In this document: one piece after another, positions 9,831 to 17,063 of the stretch
Numbering within the stretch: position 1 is the first letter of the stretch
How the letters are laid out: each line of letters begins with the position of its first letter
Source: Nostocoides_A vanveenii
Lineage (GTDB): Bacteria > Actinomycetota > Actinomycetes > Actinomycetales > Dermatophilaceae
Direction of reading: 5' to 3'
Assembly (NCBI RefSeq): GCF_039531165.1
Contig: NZ_BAAAPN010000043.1
Location: 1-64,000 of the forward strand
DNA: 64,000 nucleotides
Notes under the pieces: generated by a model
Told to the model about the DNA's origin: nothing
The model's input: the letters and a program-made list of their open reading frames with translations, nothing else
The model's database searches: none
Translations under genes and position numbers: made by a program

Positions 9831-10655
9831 TTGAGCGGCCCGGTGCTGGTGGGCGTCGTCAATGTCACCCCCGACTCGTTCTCCGATGGTGGGGCGTGGT
9901 TCGACGCGGATGCCGCCGTCGAGCACGGCCGCGAGCTGATGGCTGCGGGAGCCGACGTCGTGGATGTCGGGGGGGAGTCCACCCGACCTGGTGCCCTGCG
10001 TCCGGACCTCGATGAGGAGTTGCGCCGGACCATCCCGGTCGTCGCGGCGCTCGCGACGTCCGGTGCGATGGTTTCGATCGATACCATGCGCGCCGAGGTC
10101 GCCCAGGCGGCGATCGCTGCGGGCGCGCGGATCGTCAACGACGTCTCAGGTGCCTTGGCCGACCCAGGGATGGCGTCCGTCGTCGCTGACGCGGGCGTCG
10201 ACTTCGTCGCCATGCACTGGCGCGGACACTCCGCGACCATGCAGGCGCGTGCCCATTACGACGATGTCATGGCGGACGTATGCCGTGAGCTCACCACCCG
10301 CATCGACGCCCTGACCTCCCAGGGTGTGCGCCCGGAGCAGATCATCCTCGACCCGGGTCTCGGCTTTGCCAAGCTGCCCGAGCACAACTGGGCCCTGCTG
10401 CGCGGTCTCCCGGAGATCATGGCGCTCGGGCACCGGGTGCTGGTTGGCACATCCCGCAAGCGCTTTCTCGGCCTGGTCGGCCGGAGCGAGGAGACGATCC
10501 GCGGTGCCGATGAGCGCGAGGTGGCCACCGCCGTCACCTCGGCCTACGCCGCCGAGGCGGGTGTGTGGGGGATCCGCGTGCACGACATCACGGCCACGCG
10601 CGACGCGCTCGACGTGGCGACCGCCTGGGGGAAGCTGCCCGGGGGTGGGGAGTGA
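9831..10655 (+). CDS. folP: dihydropteroate synthase
   Basis: Joins p-aminobenzoate to dihydropterin pyrophosphate; the sulfonamide target. The TTG start at 9831 gives MSGPVLVGVVNVTPDSFSDGG, a canonical N terminus, and a 19-bp gap from folE. The second signature DVGGESTRPGA appears at about 43-53, and the C-terminal RVHD motif (WGIRVHDITATRDALDV) is present. The protein is 274 residues, normal for the TIM-barrel enzyme. Its stop overlaps the folBK start (GTGA), so translation of the two is probably coupled. Confidence 0.95.
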   Translation: MSGPVLVGVVNVTPDSFSDGGAWFDADAAVEHGRELMAAGADVVDVGGESTRPGALRPDLDEELRRTIPVVAALATSGAMVSIDTMRAEVAQAAIAAGARIVNDVSGALADPGMASVVADAGVDFVAMHWRGHSATMQARAHYDDVMADVCRELTTRIDALTSQGVRPEQIILDPGLGFAKLPEHNWALLRGLPEIMALGHRVLVGTSRKRFLGLVGRSEETIRGADEREVATAVTSAYAAEAGVWGIRVHDITATRDALDVATAWGKLPGGGE

Positions 10656-11821
10656 CGGCATACGGCCCGGAGCGGGACGCGATCACGCTGACGGGGCTGC
10701 GCGGCAAGGGTTTTCACGGTGTCTTCGACTTCGAGAAGGCGACCGGCCAAGAGTTCGTCGTCGACATCGTGCTGCACGCCGACCTGCGGGCAGCGGGCGC
10801 CAGCGACGATCTGGCGGACACGGTCAACTACGGCGTCGTCGCGGATCTGGCCATGGCCCGGCTGACCGGGCCGAGCTTCGATCTGATCGAAGCGCTCGCC
10901 GAGGCGATCGCTTCGGATGTCCTCGCCCTGGGCGAGCTCGTCGCGGTGGATGTCACCGTGCACAAGCCGACCGCGCCGATCGCGCACGCCTTCGCCGATG
11001 TCAGCGTGACGATCCGGCGGCGTCGGACGGCCGAATTCGTCGTCGCGCTGGGGAGCAACCTAGGTGACCGGGTCGCGACCCTGGGCGCCGCTGTCGAGGA
11101 ACTTCGGGCCGCCCCGGGCGTGCGCGTTGATGCGGTCTCCCAGCTCGTCGAGACCGACCCGGTGGGTGGCCCGGAGCAGGCCGACTACCTCAACGCCGCG
11201 CTCGTCGGGCACACCGAGTTGACCCCCCCCGACCTGCTGGCCGCGCTGCACCGGATCGAGGCGCGACACGGCCGCGTGCGCGCGGTGCGCTGGGGTGAGC
11301 GCACGCTCGACCTGGACTTGATCCAGTACGGCACGCCGGGCGGCCCCGACGAGGTCAGCAGTGACGACCCGGCGCTCCTCCTGCCCCACCCGCGGGCGAA
11401 TGAGCGCGCCTTCGTCCTCGTGACGTGGTCGGATGCCGACCCGAGCGCGCGCGTGCGGGTCGGTGAGCGCGTCGTTGGCGTCGCCGAGCGCCTGGCCAAA
11501 CTCGACCGCACCGGCGTGCGGCCCGGCCCGCCCTGGCCGGGTGGCGACTCGGCCGCGGCCGCGGGCAACAGCGCCGGGGCCAGCGGTGACCAGGCGACCG
11601 GCGGTGACCACGCGGACGCCGATACCCCGCCGGCAACCGGTGACCACGCGGCAGCCGGTGACCCGTCGGTCGCCGGTGACCACGCGGCAGCCGGTGACCC
11701 TTCGCTCGCCGGTGACCACGCGGCAGCCGGTGACCACGCGGCCGCCGGTGACCACGCGGCCGCCGGTGACCACGCGGCCGCCGGCAACCCCGCGGCGGGA
11801 GGCGCGCATGGGGACCGGTAA
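10652..11821 (+). CDS. folBK: fused dihydroneopterin aldolase / HPPK with repeat tail
   Basis: A two-domain fusion of 389 residues. Residues 1 to about 120 form FolB (LRGKGFHGVFDFEKATGQEFVVD and the KPTAPIAHAFADV strand). Residues 125 to about 290 form FolK (VVALGSNLGDRVATL, then RWGERTLDLDLIQYG and LPHPRANERAFVL). GTG 10652 overlaps the folP stop. Such fusions are known in actinobacteria; they link successive steps from dihydroneopterin to the pterin pyrophosphate used by FolP. The last 75 or so residues are an unrelated Gly-Asp-His-Ala-Ala-Ala repeat tail encoded by 18-bp tandem repeats. The gene end overlaps the next start by 14 bp. Confidence 0.92.
   Translation: MTAYGPERDAITLTGLRGKGFHGVFDFEKATGQEFVVDIVLHADLRAAGASDDLADTVNYGVVADLAMARLTGPSFDLIEALAEAIASDVLALGELVAVDVTVHKPTAPIAHAFADVSVTIRRRRTAEFVVALGSNLGDRVATLGAAVEELRAAPGVRVDAVSQLVETDPVGGPEQADYLNAALVGHTELTPPDLLAALHRIEARHGRVRAVRWGERTLDLDLIQYGTPGGPDEVSSDDPALLLPHPRANERAFVLVTWSDADPSARVRVGERVVGVAERLAKLDRTGVRPGPPWPGGDSAAAAGNSAGASGDQATGGDHADADTPPATGDHAAAGDPSVAGDHAAAGDPSLAGDHAAAGDHAAAGDHAAAGDHAAAGNPAAGGAHGDR
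11639..11782 (+). repeat. 18-bp tandem repeat inside folBK, eight units
   Basis: Eight consecutive 18-bp units, most reading ggtgaccacgcggcagcc or ggtgaccacgcggccgcc. Units 2 and 4 are diverged in the middle. Each unit encodes Gly-Asp-His-Ala-Ala-Ala or a variant. The repeat keeps several frames open on both strands, so antisense frames here are not evidence of genes. The last four units are nearly identical, suggesting recent slippage or recombination. Confidence 0.92.
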
Positions 11822-12284
11822 TCGCGGACTGTCCTGGCGGGTGCCTGTGCTGGTCACACTCGTGGTCGGCGTGATTTCGGCGCTGCTGACGCACCGGCTG
11901 ATGGCAGGGGGCACCTTTCCGCCCGCGGTGCCGACGCTCGCGCTCGTGCTGCTCGGAGGCGTCGGCCTGCTCGTGCTGTGGTTCGGTTGGGCGGTTCGCG
12001 GCTATCTGCGCGGTCGCAAGGCGAACCTCGACCCGATGCGCGCCGCCCGCACCCTCGCACTCGCCCAGGCTGCCGCCCTCACCGGAGCCGCTCTCGTCGG
12101 CCTCTACGCCGGGAACGCGCTCGGGCTGCTGCCGGACTGGGATCTCACGATTTCGGAACGCCTGCTGTGGAGCTATCTCGGCGGCACGCTCGCCGGCGGC
12201 TATCTCGTCGTGTGCGGTCTCCTTTCCCAGCACTGGTGCCGCATCCCACCGCGGGAGAACGGCGGCGCCGGCGAGGCGGCGTGA
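11808..12284 (+). CDS. DUF3180 membrane protein
   Basis: A 158-residue integral membrane protein. ATG 11808 sits just inside the folBK 3' end; the upstream frame is only folBK repeat read out of phase. Hydrophobic spans are at about 10-28 (VPVLVTLVVGVISALLTHRL), 37-58, 81-105 and 122-142, suggesting four transmembrane helices. The placement right after folK matches the DUF3180 family in actinobacteria. No function is established. Co-transcription with the fol genes is likely from the overlap, but a folate role is not shown. Confidence 0.82.
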   Translation: MGTGNRGLSWRVPVLVTLVVGVISALLTHRLMAGGTFPPAVPTLALVLLGGVGLLVLWFGWAVRGYLRGRKANLDPMRAARTLALAQAAALTGAALVGLYAGNALGLLPDWDLTISERLLWSYLGGTLAGGYLVVCGLLSQHWCRIPPRENGGAGEAA

Positions 12285-12375
12285 CCAGGCGCGCCTGATC
12301 TTCGCGCGGGCGGAGCACCGCGCATCCGACGCGCTCTTGATTGGCGTCGATCACCAGCCAATGCAGGAGACGCAG

Positions 12376-12653
12376 ATGCGTCACGTCACGACCTCAGTCC
12401 TCCTGGCCCTGAGCCTGGCCAGCCTCACCATCGCCACCCAAGGGCCGGCAGGTATCCAGGACCTCGCGAGGACGTCAATGGCGGTGGCCTGATTCGTTGC
12501 GACGCCACGGGAGCGGAGAAGACCCTCGGCGTCGGCTACCACCTCGTCATGTCCGCCGACGGCGAGATGGTCGCCTTCCCGGACGGACCGCAGTTCAAAC
12601 TGTGGAATGTGACCACGGGCGCGGTGGCGCTGCTCAGCCGCACCACCGGCTGA
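12376..12653 (+). pseudogene. frameshifted small secreted beta-propeller-like protein
   Basis: ATG 12376 starts a signal peptide (MRHVTTSVLLALSLASLTIA) that stops at 12490-12492. A second frame, open from about 12441 to TGA 12651-12653, reads VNGGGLIRCDATGAEKTLGVGYHLVMSADGEMVAFPDGPQFKLWNVTTGAVALLSRTTG (quoted in pieces: LVMSADGEMVAF, FKLWNVTTGAVALLSR). That part looks like one blade of a TolB/WD40-type propeller. One frameshift near 12440-12475 would join them into a secreted protein of about 93 residues. It is probably the remnant of a larger gene, squeezed between DUF3180 and the nuoD paralogue. Confidence 0.5.
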
Positions 12654-12666
12654 CCGGCGGCACTGG

Positions 12667-13836
12667 CTACTTGTCGACGTCGCCGACGACGAAGAACATC
12701 GAGCCCAGGATGCTGACCATGTCGGCGACCAGACACCCGGGCAGCAACCGCGAGAGCACCTGGACATTGTTGAAGGATGCCGAGCGCAACTTCAGGCGGT
12801 GCGGGGTCTTCTCGCCGCGCGAGACCAGGTAGTAGCCGTTGAAGCCCAAGGGGTTCTCGGTGGCGGTGTAGAGATCGCCCTCGGGCACCTTGAGCACCTT
12901 GGGCAGTTTGACGTTGACCGGGCCCTGGGGCAGGGCGGCGAGCTTCTCGACGCACGCCTGCGCGAGGTCGAGGCTGACCTCGACCTGCTCATAGAGCACC
13001 TCGAGGCGGGCCAGGGCGTCGCCCGCTTTGCGCGTGACGACGCGGCCGGGGCCGCCAGGGGTGAACAACTCGGCATACGCCAAGTAGGGCGCGTCGCGCC
13101 GCAGGTCGATGTCGATGCCGCTCGCCCGCGCAATCGGGCCAGAGACCCCGTATGCCGCACCCACGTCCGCGCTCAGCACGCCGACGCCGCGGGTGCGGGC
13201 ATTGACGATCTCGTTGCCAAGGATCAGCGAGGCGATATCCGGCAGGCGCCGGCGGACGACGGCGATGGCGTCGGCCACCCGGTCGAGCCACCCCGACGGC
13301 AGGTCCTCCTTTAGGCCCCCGACGCGGTTGAACATGTAGTGCATGCGGCCACCCGAGGCCTCTTCGAGGACGGCCTGGATCTCCTCCCGCTCACGGAAGG
13401 CGTAGAAGACCGGCGTGATCGCGCCCAGTTCCAGCGGATAGGACCCGAGGAACATCAGGTGGTTGAGCACGCGGTTGAGTTCGGCGAGGAGGGTGCGCGC
13501 CCAGACCGCGCGGACCGGCACCTCCATTCCGAGCATCTCCTCGACGCCGAGCACGACGCCGAGTTCGTTGCTGAAGGCGCTCAGCCAGTCATGCCGGTTG
13601 GCGAGCACGACGATCTGGCGATAGTCGCGCACCTCGAAGAGCTTCTCGGCGCCCCGGTGCATATAGCCGATGATCGGGTCGGCGCTGACGATGCGTTCGC
13701 CGTCGAGGACGATCTTCAGGCGCAGGACGCCGTGGGTGGCCGGATGCTGGGGCCCGATATTGAGGACCATGTCGGCGGTGGTGAGCCCGCCGGCTCCGAC
13801 ACCGACGGTCAGTTCGGTGGGCGTCGACGTGGTCAC
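12667..13836 (-). CDS. orphan NuoD-like protein (NADH:quinone oxidoreductase subunit D paralogue)
   Basis: A 389-residue homologue of the 49-kDa complex I subunit, encoded alone with no other nuo genes nearby. The ends are conserved: IGPQHPATHGVLRL (27-40), NRVLNHLMFLGSYPLELGA, and the C terminus VVGDVDK. H35 matches the quinone-loop His. At the position of the quinone-binding Tyr (Tyr87 in Thermus Nqo4, Tyr108 in the human subunit), the motif R-x-D-Y-x-x-S reads R81-H-D-W84-L-S, so Trp replaces Tyr. R61 in MHRGAEK aligns with the Arg methylated in the mitochondrial subunit. Similar orphan 'nuoD2' genes occur near folK in Streptomyces (from memory). Normal quinone reduction is doubtful. Confidence 0.85.
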   Translation of the reverse strand: MTTSTPTELTVGVGAGGLTTADMVLNIGPQHPATHGVLRLKIVLDGERIVSADPIIGYMHRGAEKLFEVRDYRQIVVLANRHDWLSAFSNELGVVLGVEEMLGMEVPVRAVWARTLLAELNRVLNHLMFLGSYPLELGAITPVFYAFREREEIQAVLEEASGGRMHYMFNRVGGLKEDLPSGWLDRVADAIAVVRRRLPDIASLILGNEIVNARTRGVGVLSADVGAAYGVSGPIARASGIDIDLRRDAPYLAYAELFTPGGPGRVVTRKAGDALARLEVLYEQVEVSLDLAQACVEKLAALPQGPVNVKLPKVLKVPEGDLYTATENPLGFNGYYLVSRGEKTPHRLKLRSASFNNVQVLSRLLPGCLVADMVSILGSMFFVVGDVDK

Positions 13837-13919
13837 CTGCTCATGCTAGGCGGCGCACGCCGCGCGTGGTCCGGGCGGCCGGAGGCGGCGGGACCCGCGG
13901 GCCTGGCAAGGTAGGCGCC

Positions 13920-15110
13920 ATGCCTGGATTCGACGCCGCGACCGTCCTCGACCTCAGCGACCCGGCCACCCTCGCCGATCCGTATGCCGGCTTCGCCGCC
14001 GCCCGTGCGCAGGCGCCGGTCGCGTGGCACTCCGGCTTGGGGATGTATATCGCAACCTCGCACGCGGCGTGCTCCGCCCTGCTCCGGGATCGCCGCCTGG
14101 GCCGGATCTTCCGCGATCGCGAGCCGGTGGCCGACTGGGACACCTTCAACTGGTTGCATGCGGATTCGATCCTCGACTGCGAGCCGCCTAAGCACACCCG
14201 CTTGCGGCGGCTGGTGGCCGGAGCATTCGGCCGCGGGCATGTGCAGCGATTGCAGCCGCGCATCGAGGAGTTGTCGCGGCAGCTGCTCGACGAGGTCGGT
14301 GGTGTCGAGGAGTTCGATGTCATCGCCGGGCTGGCCGAGCCCCTGCCGGTCATGGTGATCGCCGATTTGCTGGGCTTCCCCAACACCGATCTGCACTTGC
14401 TGCGCCCGTGGAGCCAAGCCATCGTGAAGATGTACGAGCCCGACCGCTCCCCGGCCGACGACGCGCGTGCGCAGCAGGCATGTGGTGAGTTCGCGGCATA
14501 CGTGCGGGAGTTGGCGGCCCACCGGGCGGCGCATCCGGGGGAGGATCTGCTGACCGATCTGGTGCAGGTGCGCGACGGCAGCGACAAGCTGAGCGAGCGC
14601 GAGCTGATCGCGACCGCGGTGCTGCTGCTCAACGCCGGGCACGAGGCGAGCGTCAACGGTTTCGGCAACGGGCTGCACTCGTGGCTGGCGGCCGGACAGC
14701 CGCCCATCGACGCCGCCGACCCGGCTGCGGTCGAGCGGCTGGTCGAGGAATTTCTGCGGCACGACAGCCCGTCGCAGCTCTTTGACCGGACGGCGACCGA
14801 GCCCGTCGACCTGCTCGGGGTGCATATCGAGCCAGGGGAAAAGATTGCGGCGCTGCTCGGGGCGGCGAATCGTGACCCGGCAGTTTTCGCTGAGCCCGAA
14901 CGGTTCGACCCGGCGCGCGAGCCCAACAACCACCTGGCTTTCGGCCTCGGGATCCACTTCTGCATCGGCGCCCCGCTGGCCCGGCTGGAGATGCAGACCT
15001 CGGTGCGCGAGTTGCTGGCGCGTCACCCCCGGCTGCGGGTGGTCGAGGCCGAGCGTCGCCCGACCTTCGTGCTGCGCGGTTTCGAGCGGCTGATCATCGC
15101 GTCTTACTGA
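13920..15110 (+). CDS. cytochrome P450
   Basis: A soluble bacterial P450 of 396 residues starting at ATG 13920. The heme loop is FGLGIHFCIGAPLARLE with thiolate C348. The ExxR motif lies in VEEFLRHDSP. The I-helix reads A239-G-H-E-A-S244: the acid E242 is kept, but the usual proton-delivery Thr is Ala243, as in P450eryF (AGFEAS), where substrate-assisted catalysis is known. PP-KHTRLRRLVAGAF and the C-terminal region are typical of CYP107/CYP105-like enzymes. No ferredoxin or biosynthetic partner is adjacent, so the substrate is unknown. The stop overlaps a VapBC operator-like palindrome. Confidence 0.92.
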   Translation: MPGFDAATVLDLSDPATLADPYAGFAAARAQAPVAWHSGLGMYIATSHAACSALLRDRRLGRIFRDREPVADWDTFNWLHADSILDCEPPKHTRLRRLVAGAFGRGHVQRLQPRIEELSRQLLDEVGGVEEFDVIAGLAEPLPVMVIADLLGFPNTDLHLLRPWSQAIVKMYEPDRSPADDARAQQACGEFAAYVRELAAHRAAHPGEDLLTDLVQVRDGSDKLSERELIATAVLLLNAGHEASVNGFGNGLHSWLAAGQPPIDAADPAAVERLVEEFLRHDSPSQLFDRTATEPVDLLGVHIEPGEKIAALLGAANRDPAVFAEPERFDPAREPNNHLAFGLGIHFCIGAPLARLEMQTSVRELLARHPRLRVVEAERRPTFVLRGFERLIIASY

Positions 15111-15118
15111 CTTCAGTA
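15105..15118. promoter_or_regulatory. palindrome upstream of vapBC, candidate operator
   Basis: TACTGA-ct-TCAGTA is a perfect 6-bp inverted repeat with a 2-bp spacer, 20 bp before the vapB start and overlapping the P450 stop. A further half-site-like TTACTG lies at about 15133-15138. VapB-VapC complexes usually repress their own promoter through such repeats, so autoregulation is inferred. Confidence 0.5.
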
Positions 15119-15138
15119 GTGACAGCTAGCATTACTGC

Positions 15139-15399
15139 ATGACCATCACGATCAAGAACGACGAGGTCGAGCGCAAGGTGCGTGAACTCGCCCTGCGTAC
15201 CGGTCAGACCCTCACCGGTGCCATCGCGTCTGCTGTGGCTCGCGAACTGGCTGCCACGCCCAGGACGCACGAGACGCGCCAAGAGCGCTATGACCGGCTT
15301 CGTCGGTTGAGCCAAGAAACGGGCCGCTACATTCGCGAGCGCAACCTGCGTTTCCTGACCGACGACGATCTCTACGACGAGCTCGGCTTGCCCAAATGA
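15139..15399 (+). CDS. vapB: VapB-family antitoxin (Rv0623/PSK type)
   Basis: An 86-residue protein starting MTITIKNDEVERKVRELALRTGQTLTGAI, the standard N terminus of the Rv0623-like/PSK transcription-factor antitoxins. A ribbon-helix-helix DNA-binding part (about 1-45) is followed by a toxin-neutralising C terminus (RYIRERNLRFLTDDDLYDELGLPK). It overlaps vapC by 4 bp (ATGA), the usual toxin-antitoxin arrangement. It should bind and inhibit the downstream PIN toxin and repress the operon. Confidence 0.9.
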   Translation: MTITIKNDEVERKVRELALRTGQTLTGAIASAVARELAATPRTHETRQERYDRLRRLSQETGRYIRERNLRFLTDDDLYDELGLPK

Positions 15400-15800
15400 T
15401 TGTGGATGCCTCGGCGATCATCGCCGTCCTGAGAGATGAGGCTGATGCGCCTCAGCTGACATCGGCCCTCGTTGGCGCGCAGAGCTTGCTGTTCTCCGCG
15501 GCAAGCTATCTCGAAGCAGGGATCGTGATCGACAGTCCGCGCGACCCCACGCTCTCGCGTCGGCTCGATGAACTGCTCGAGGATTTCGACATCACCGTCG
15601 TGCCGGTCACGCCCGAGCAGGCCCGCATCGCGCGGGACGCCTATCGCGACTTCGGTCGCGGGTCAGGGCATCCGGCGCGGCTGACTTTCGGCGACTGCTT
15701 CAGCTATGCGCTGGCCAGCGAGCGGCGCGAGCCGCTGCTCTTCAAGGGCGACGATTTCGGTCACACCGACGTGCGGTCGGCGCTCACGGCACCCGACTGA
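15396..15800 (+). CDS. vapC: VapC PIN-domain ribonuclease toxin
   Basis: A 134-residue PIN domain. Acidic metal ligands are seen at D4 (MIVDASAIIAVL), E42 (in ASYLEAGIVI) and D102 (in TFGDCFSYALA); a further acid occurs in LLFKGDDFGHTDV. Such toxins cleave RNA, often tRNA or rRNA, when the antitoxin is degraded. Its 3' end overlaps the convergent methyltransferase gene by 17 bp. The vapBC module and the P450 together separate the orphan nuoD from the MidA-like gene, so they look like an insertion into an older neighbourhood. Confidence 0.92.
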   Translation: MIVDASAIIAVLRDEADAPQLTSALVGAQSLLFSAASYLEAGIVIDSPRDPTLSRRLDELLEDFDITVVPVTPEQARIARDAYRDFGRGSGHPARLTFGDCFSYALASERREPLLFKGDDFGHTDVRSALTAPD

Positions 15801-16737
15801 TCGCCCACCAGAAATCGCCGAGGCCAGGGCCGCGAAGAGCGCTGATCGCGGAATTGCGTTCCAGCGCAGCGAGATAGCCGCGTGGATCGCTCCGCGCCTG
15901 CTCGTATGACGCCCGCTCGCCCACCAGCCCTAGCTCGCCGAGTGCGTCGCGCTGGGTGATCAGACGGTCCGCGCCAAGCGCGTCCATCGCGACGTGCGCG
16001 GTCAGATCACAGGTCGCGTCGGGGACCGGGCTGACCTGGTGGCCGGCGCGATAGCCGGTCAGCGTGCCACCCGCCGGCCGGTCGGCGCGCAGGTGGCCGT
16101 AGTCGATCGCGACGACCAGCGAGCCCGGGGCGCAGGCGGCGAGCAGGCGGGCATACGCCTCGTCGCGTGAGCGGCCGATCTCGATCCGCTCGCCGCGCAC
16201 CCATCGGTCGACGCCGCGGCGGGCGGGCCACCAGCGCGACGCCCAGGCACGGTCGCCTGCGGACACCGCCGACCCGAGCGACTCCCTTCCGGCACCGTCG
16301 ACGAGCACCTCCCGCACTCGGCCGGAGGCATCCGCTTCGGCGACCAGGCAGGGCACGACGTCCAGCCACTCATTCGCGATAACGAGCGCCGTCCCGAGGT
16401 CGTGCAGGTCGGGAATATCGGACCCTCCATCGGAACGACGCCACTCCACGGGCTGCGGAAGCCCTTGTGGTGCCACGACATCCACGCCGAGCAATCGCAC
16501 ATCAGCGGCAACCGGCGATGCCGCCAGGAACCCGAGCAACTCGCCCCGGCCGCTGCCGACATCGACGATCGTCGCGAGTCCCTCCCGCTCGGCCAGGCGT
16601 CCGATCGCGGAGGCGAAGACGACGCCAAGGGCGCCGTGACAGGACGTCGTGAAGTGACCGGCCGGACCGGAGGCGTCACGATAGAAGCCGCCCTCGGCAT
16701 ACAGGGCGTGCTGCCACGCCGTCGCCCAGGGGATCAC
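15784..16737 (-). CDS. SAM-dependent methyltransferase, NDUFAF7/MidA family
   Basis: 317 residues. The N terminus (MIPWATAWQHALYAEGGFYRD, then GPAGHFTTSCHGALGVVF) shows the family pattern 'gpxGdFxTSpe', and the SAM site follows as TIVDVGSGRGELLGF (about 57-70). Eukaryotic NDUFAF7 symmetrically dimethylates an Arg of the NuoD-like complex I subunit NDUFS2. Here the gene lies about 2 kb from an orphan NuoD homologue on the same strand, which suggests that protein is the target. The inference rests on homology and context only. The 3' end overlaps vapC. Start ATG 16737 is supported by the conserved N terminus. Confidence 0.85.
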   Translation of the reverse strand: MIPWATAWQHALYAEGGFYRDASGPAGHFTTSCHGALGVVFASAIGRLAEREGLATIVDVGSGRGELLGFLAASPVAADVRLLGVDVVAPQGLPQPVEWRRSDGGSDIPDLHDLGTALVIANEWLDVVPCLVAEADASGRVREVLVDGAGRESLGSAVSAGDRAWASRWWPARRGVDRWVRGERIEIGRSRDEAYARLLAACAPGSLVVAIDYGHLRADRPAGGTLTGYRAGHQVSPVPDATCDLTAHVAMDALGADRLITQRDALGELGLVGERASYEQARSDPRGYLAALERNSAISALRGPGLGDFWWAISRVP

Positions 16738-16746
16738 CGGGTGAGG

Positions 16747-17010
16747 CTACGGCCGGGTGGGGTCCGCGTCATACTCGCCGATCGCATAGCGCAAGCGCTG
16801 GCCGATGTCCTCGAGGATGGCGGCGACCGAGTCCAGCCGGGCCGGCTCGTGCGGGTCGAGCAGCCCGACCGAGCGGCAGCGAGCGCCGAGGGTCTCGATG
16901 GCGGGGCCGGACATCGCCCCGCCACGCAGTTCTGCTTCGAATCGCCCCAGCACGGCGATCAGGACCAGGGCATCGCTGGTCAGGATGGGATTGGGCGTCG
17001 CCTCGGACAT
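16747..17010 (-). CDS. uncharacterised small protein
   Basis: 87 residues from ATG 17010, preceded by a good ribosome site (gagaggtgg) about 8 bases upstream. The sequence (ALVLIAVLGRFEAELRGGAMSG, then LEDIGQRLRYAIGEYDADPTRP) is predicted to be mainly helical with no signal peptide, membrane segment or metal motif. It ends 9 bp before the MidA-like start and is probably co-transcribed with it, so it may work with that methyltransferase. I do not recognise the family. Confidence 0.65.
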   Translation of the reverse strand: MSEATPNPILTSDALVLIAVLGRFEAELRGGAMSGPAIETLGARCRSVGLLDPHEPARLDSVAAILEDIGQRLRYAIGEYDADPTRP

Positions 17011-17063
17011 CGCAGTCCACCTCTCTCACGTGAGGCTGGCTTCCAGGATGACAGACTTGGCCG

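Noticed and set aside
11060..12233. minus-strand frames with RVVTGG-type repeats across folBK
   Set aside because: The 18-bp repeat keeps all phases open; the plus strand carries the recognisable FolB and FolK domains.
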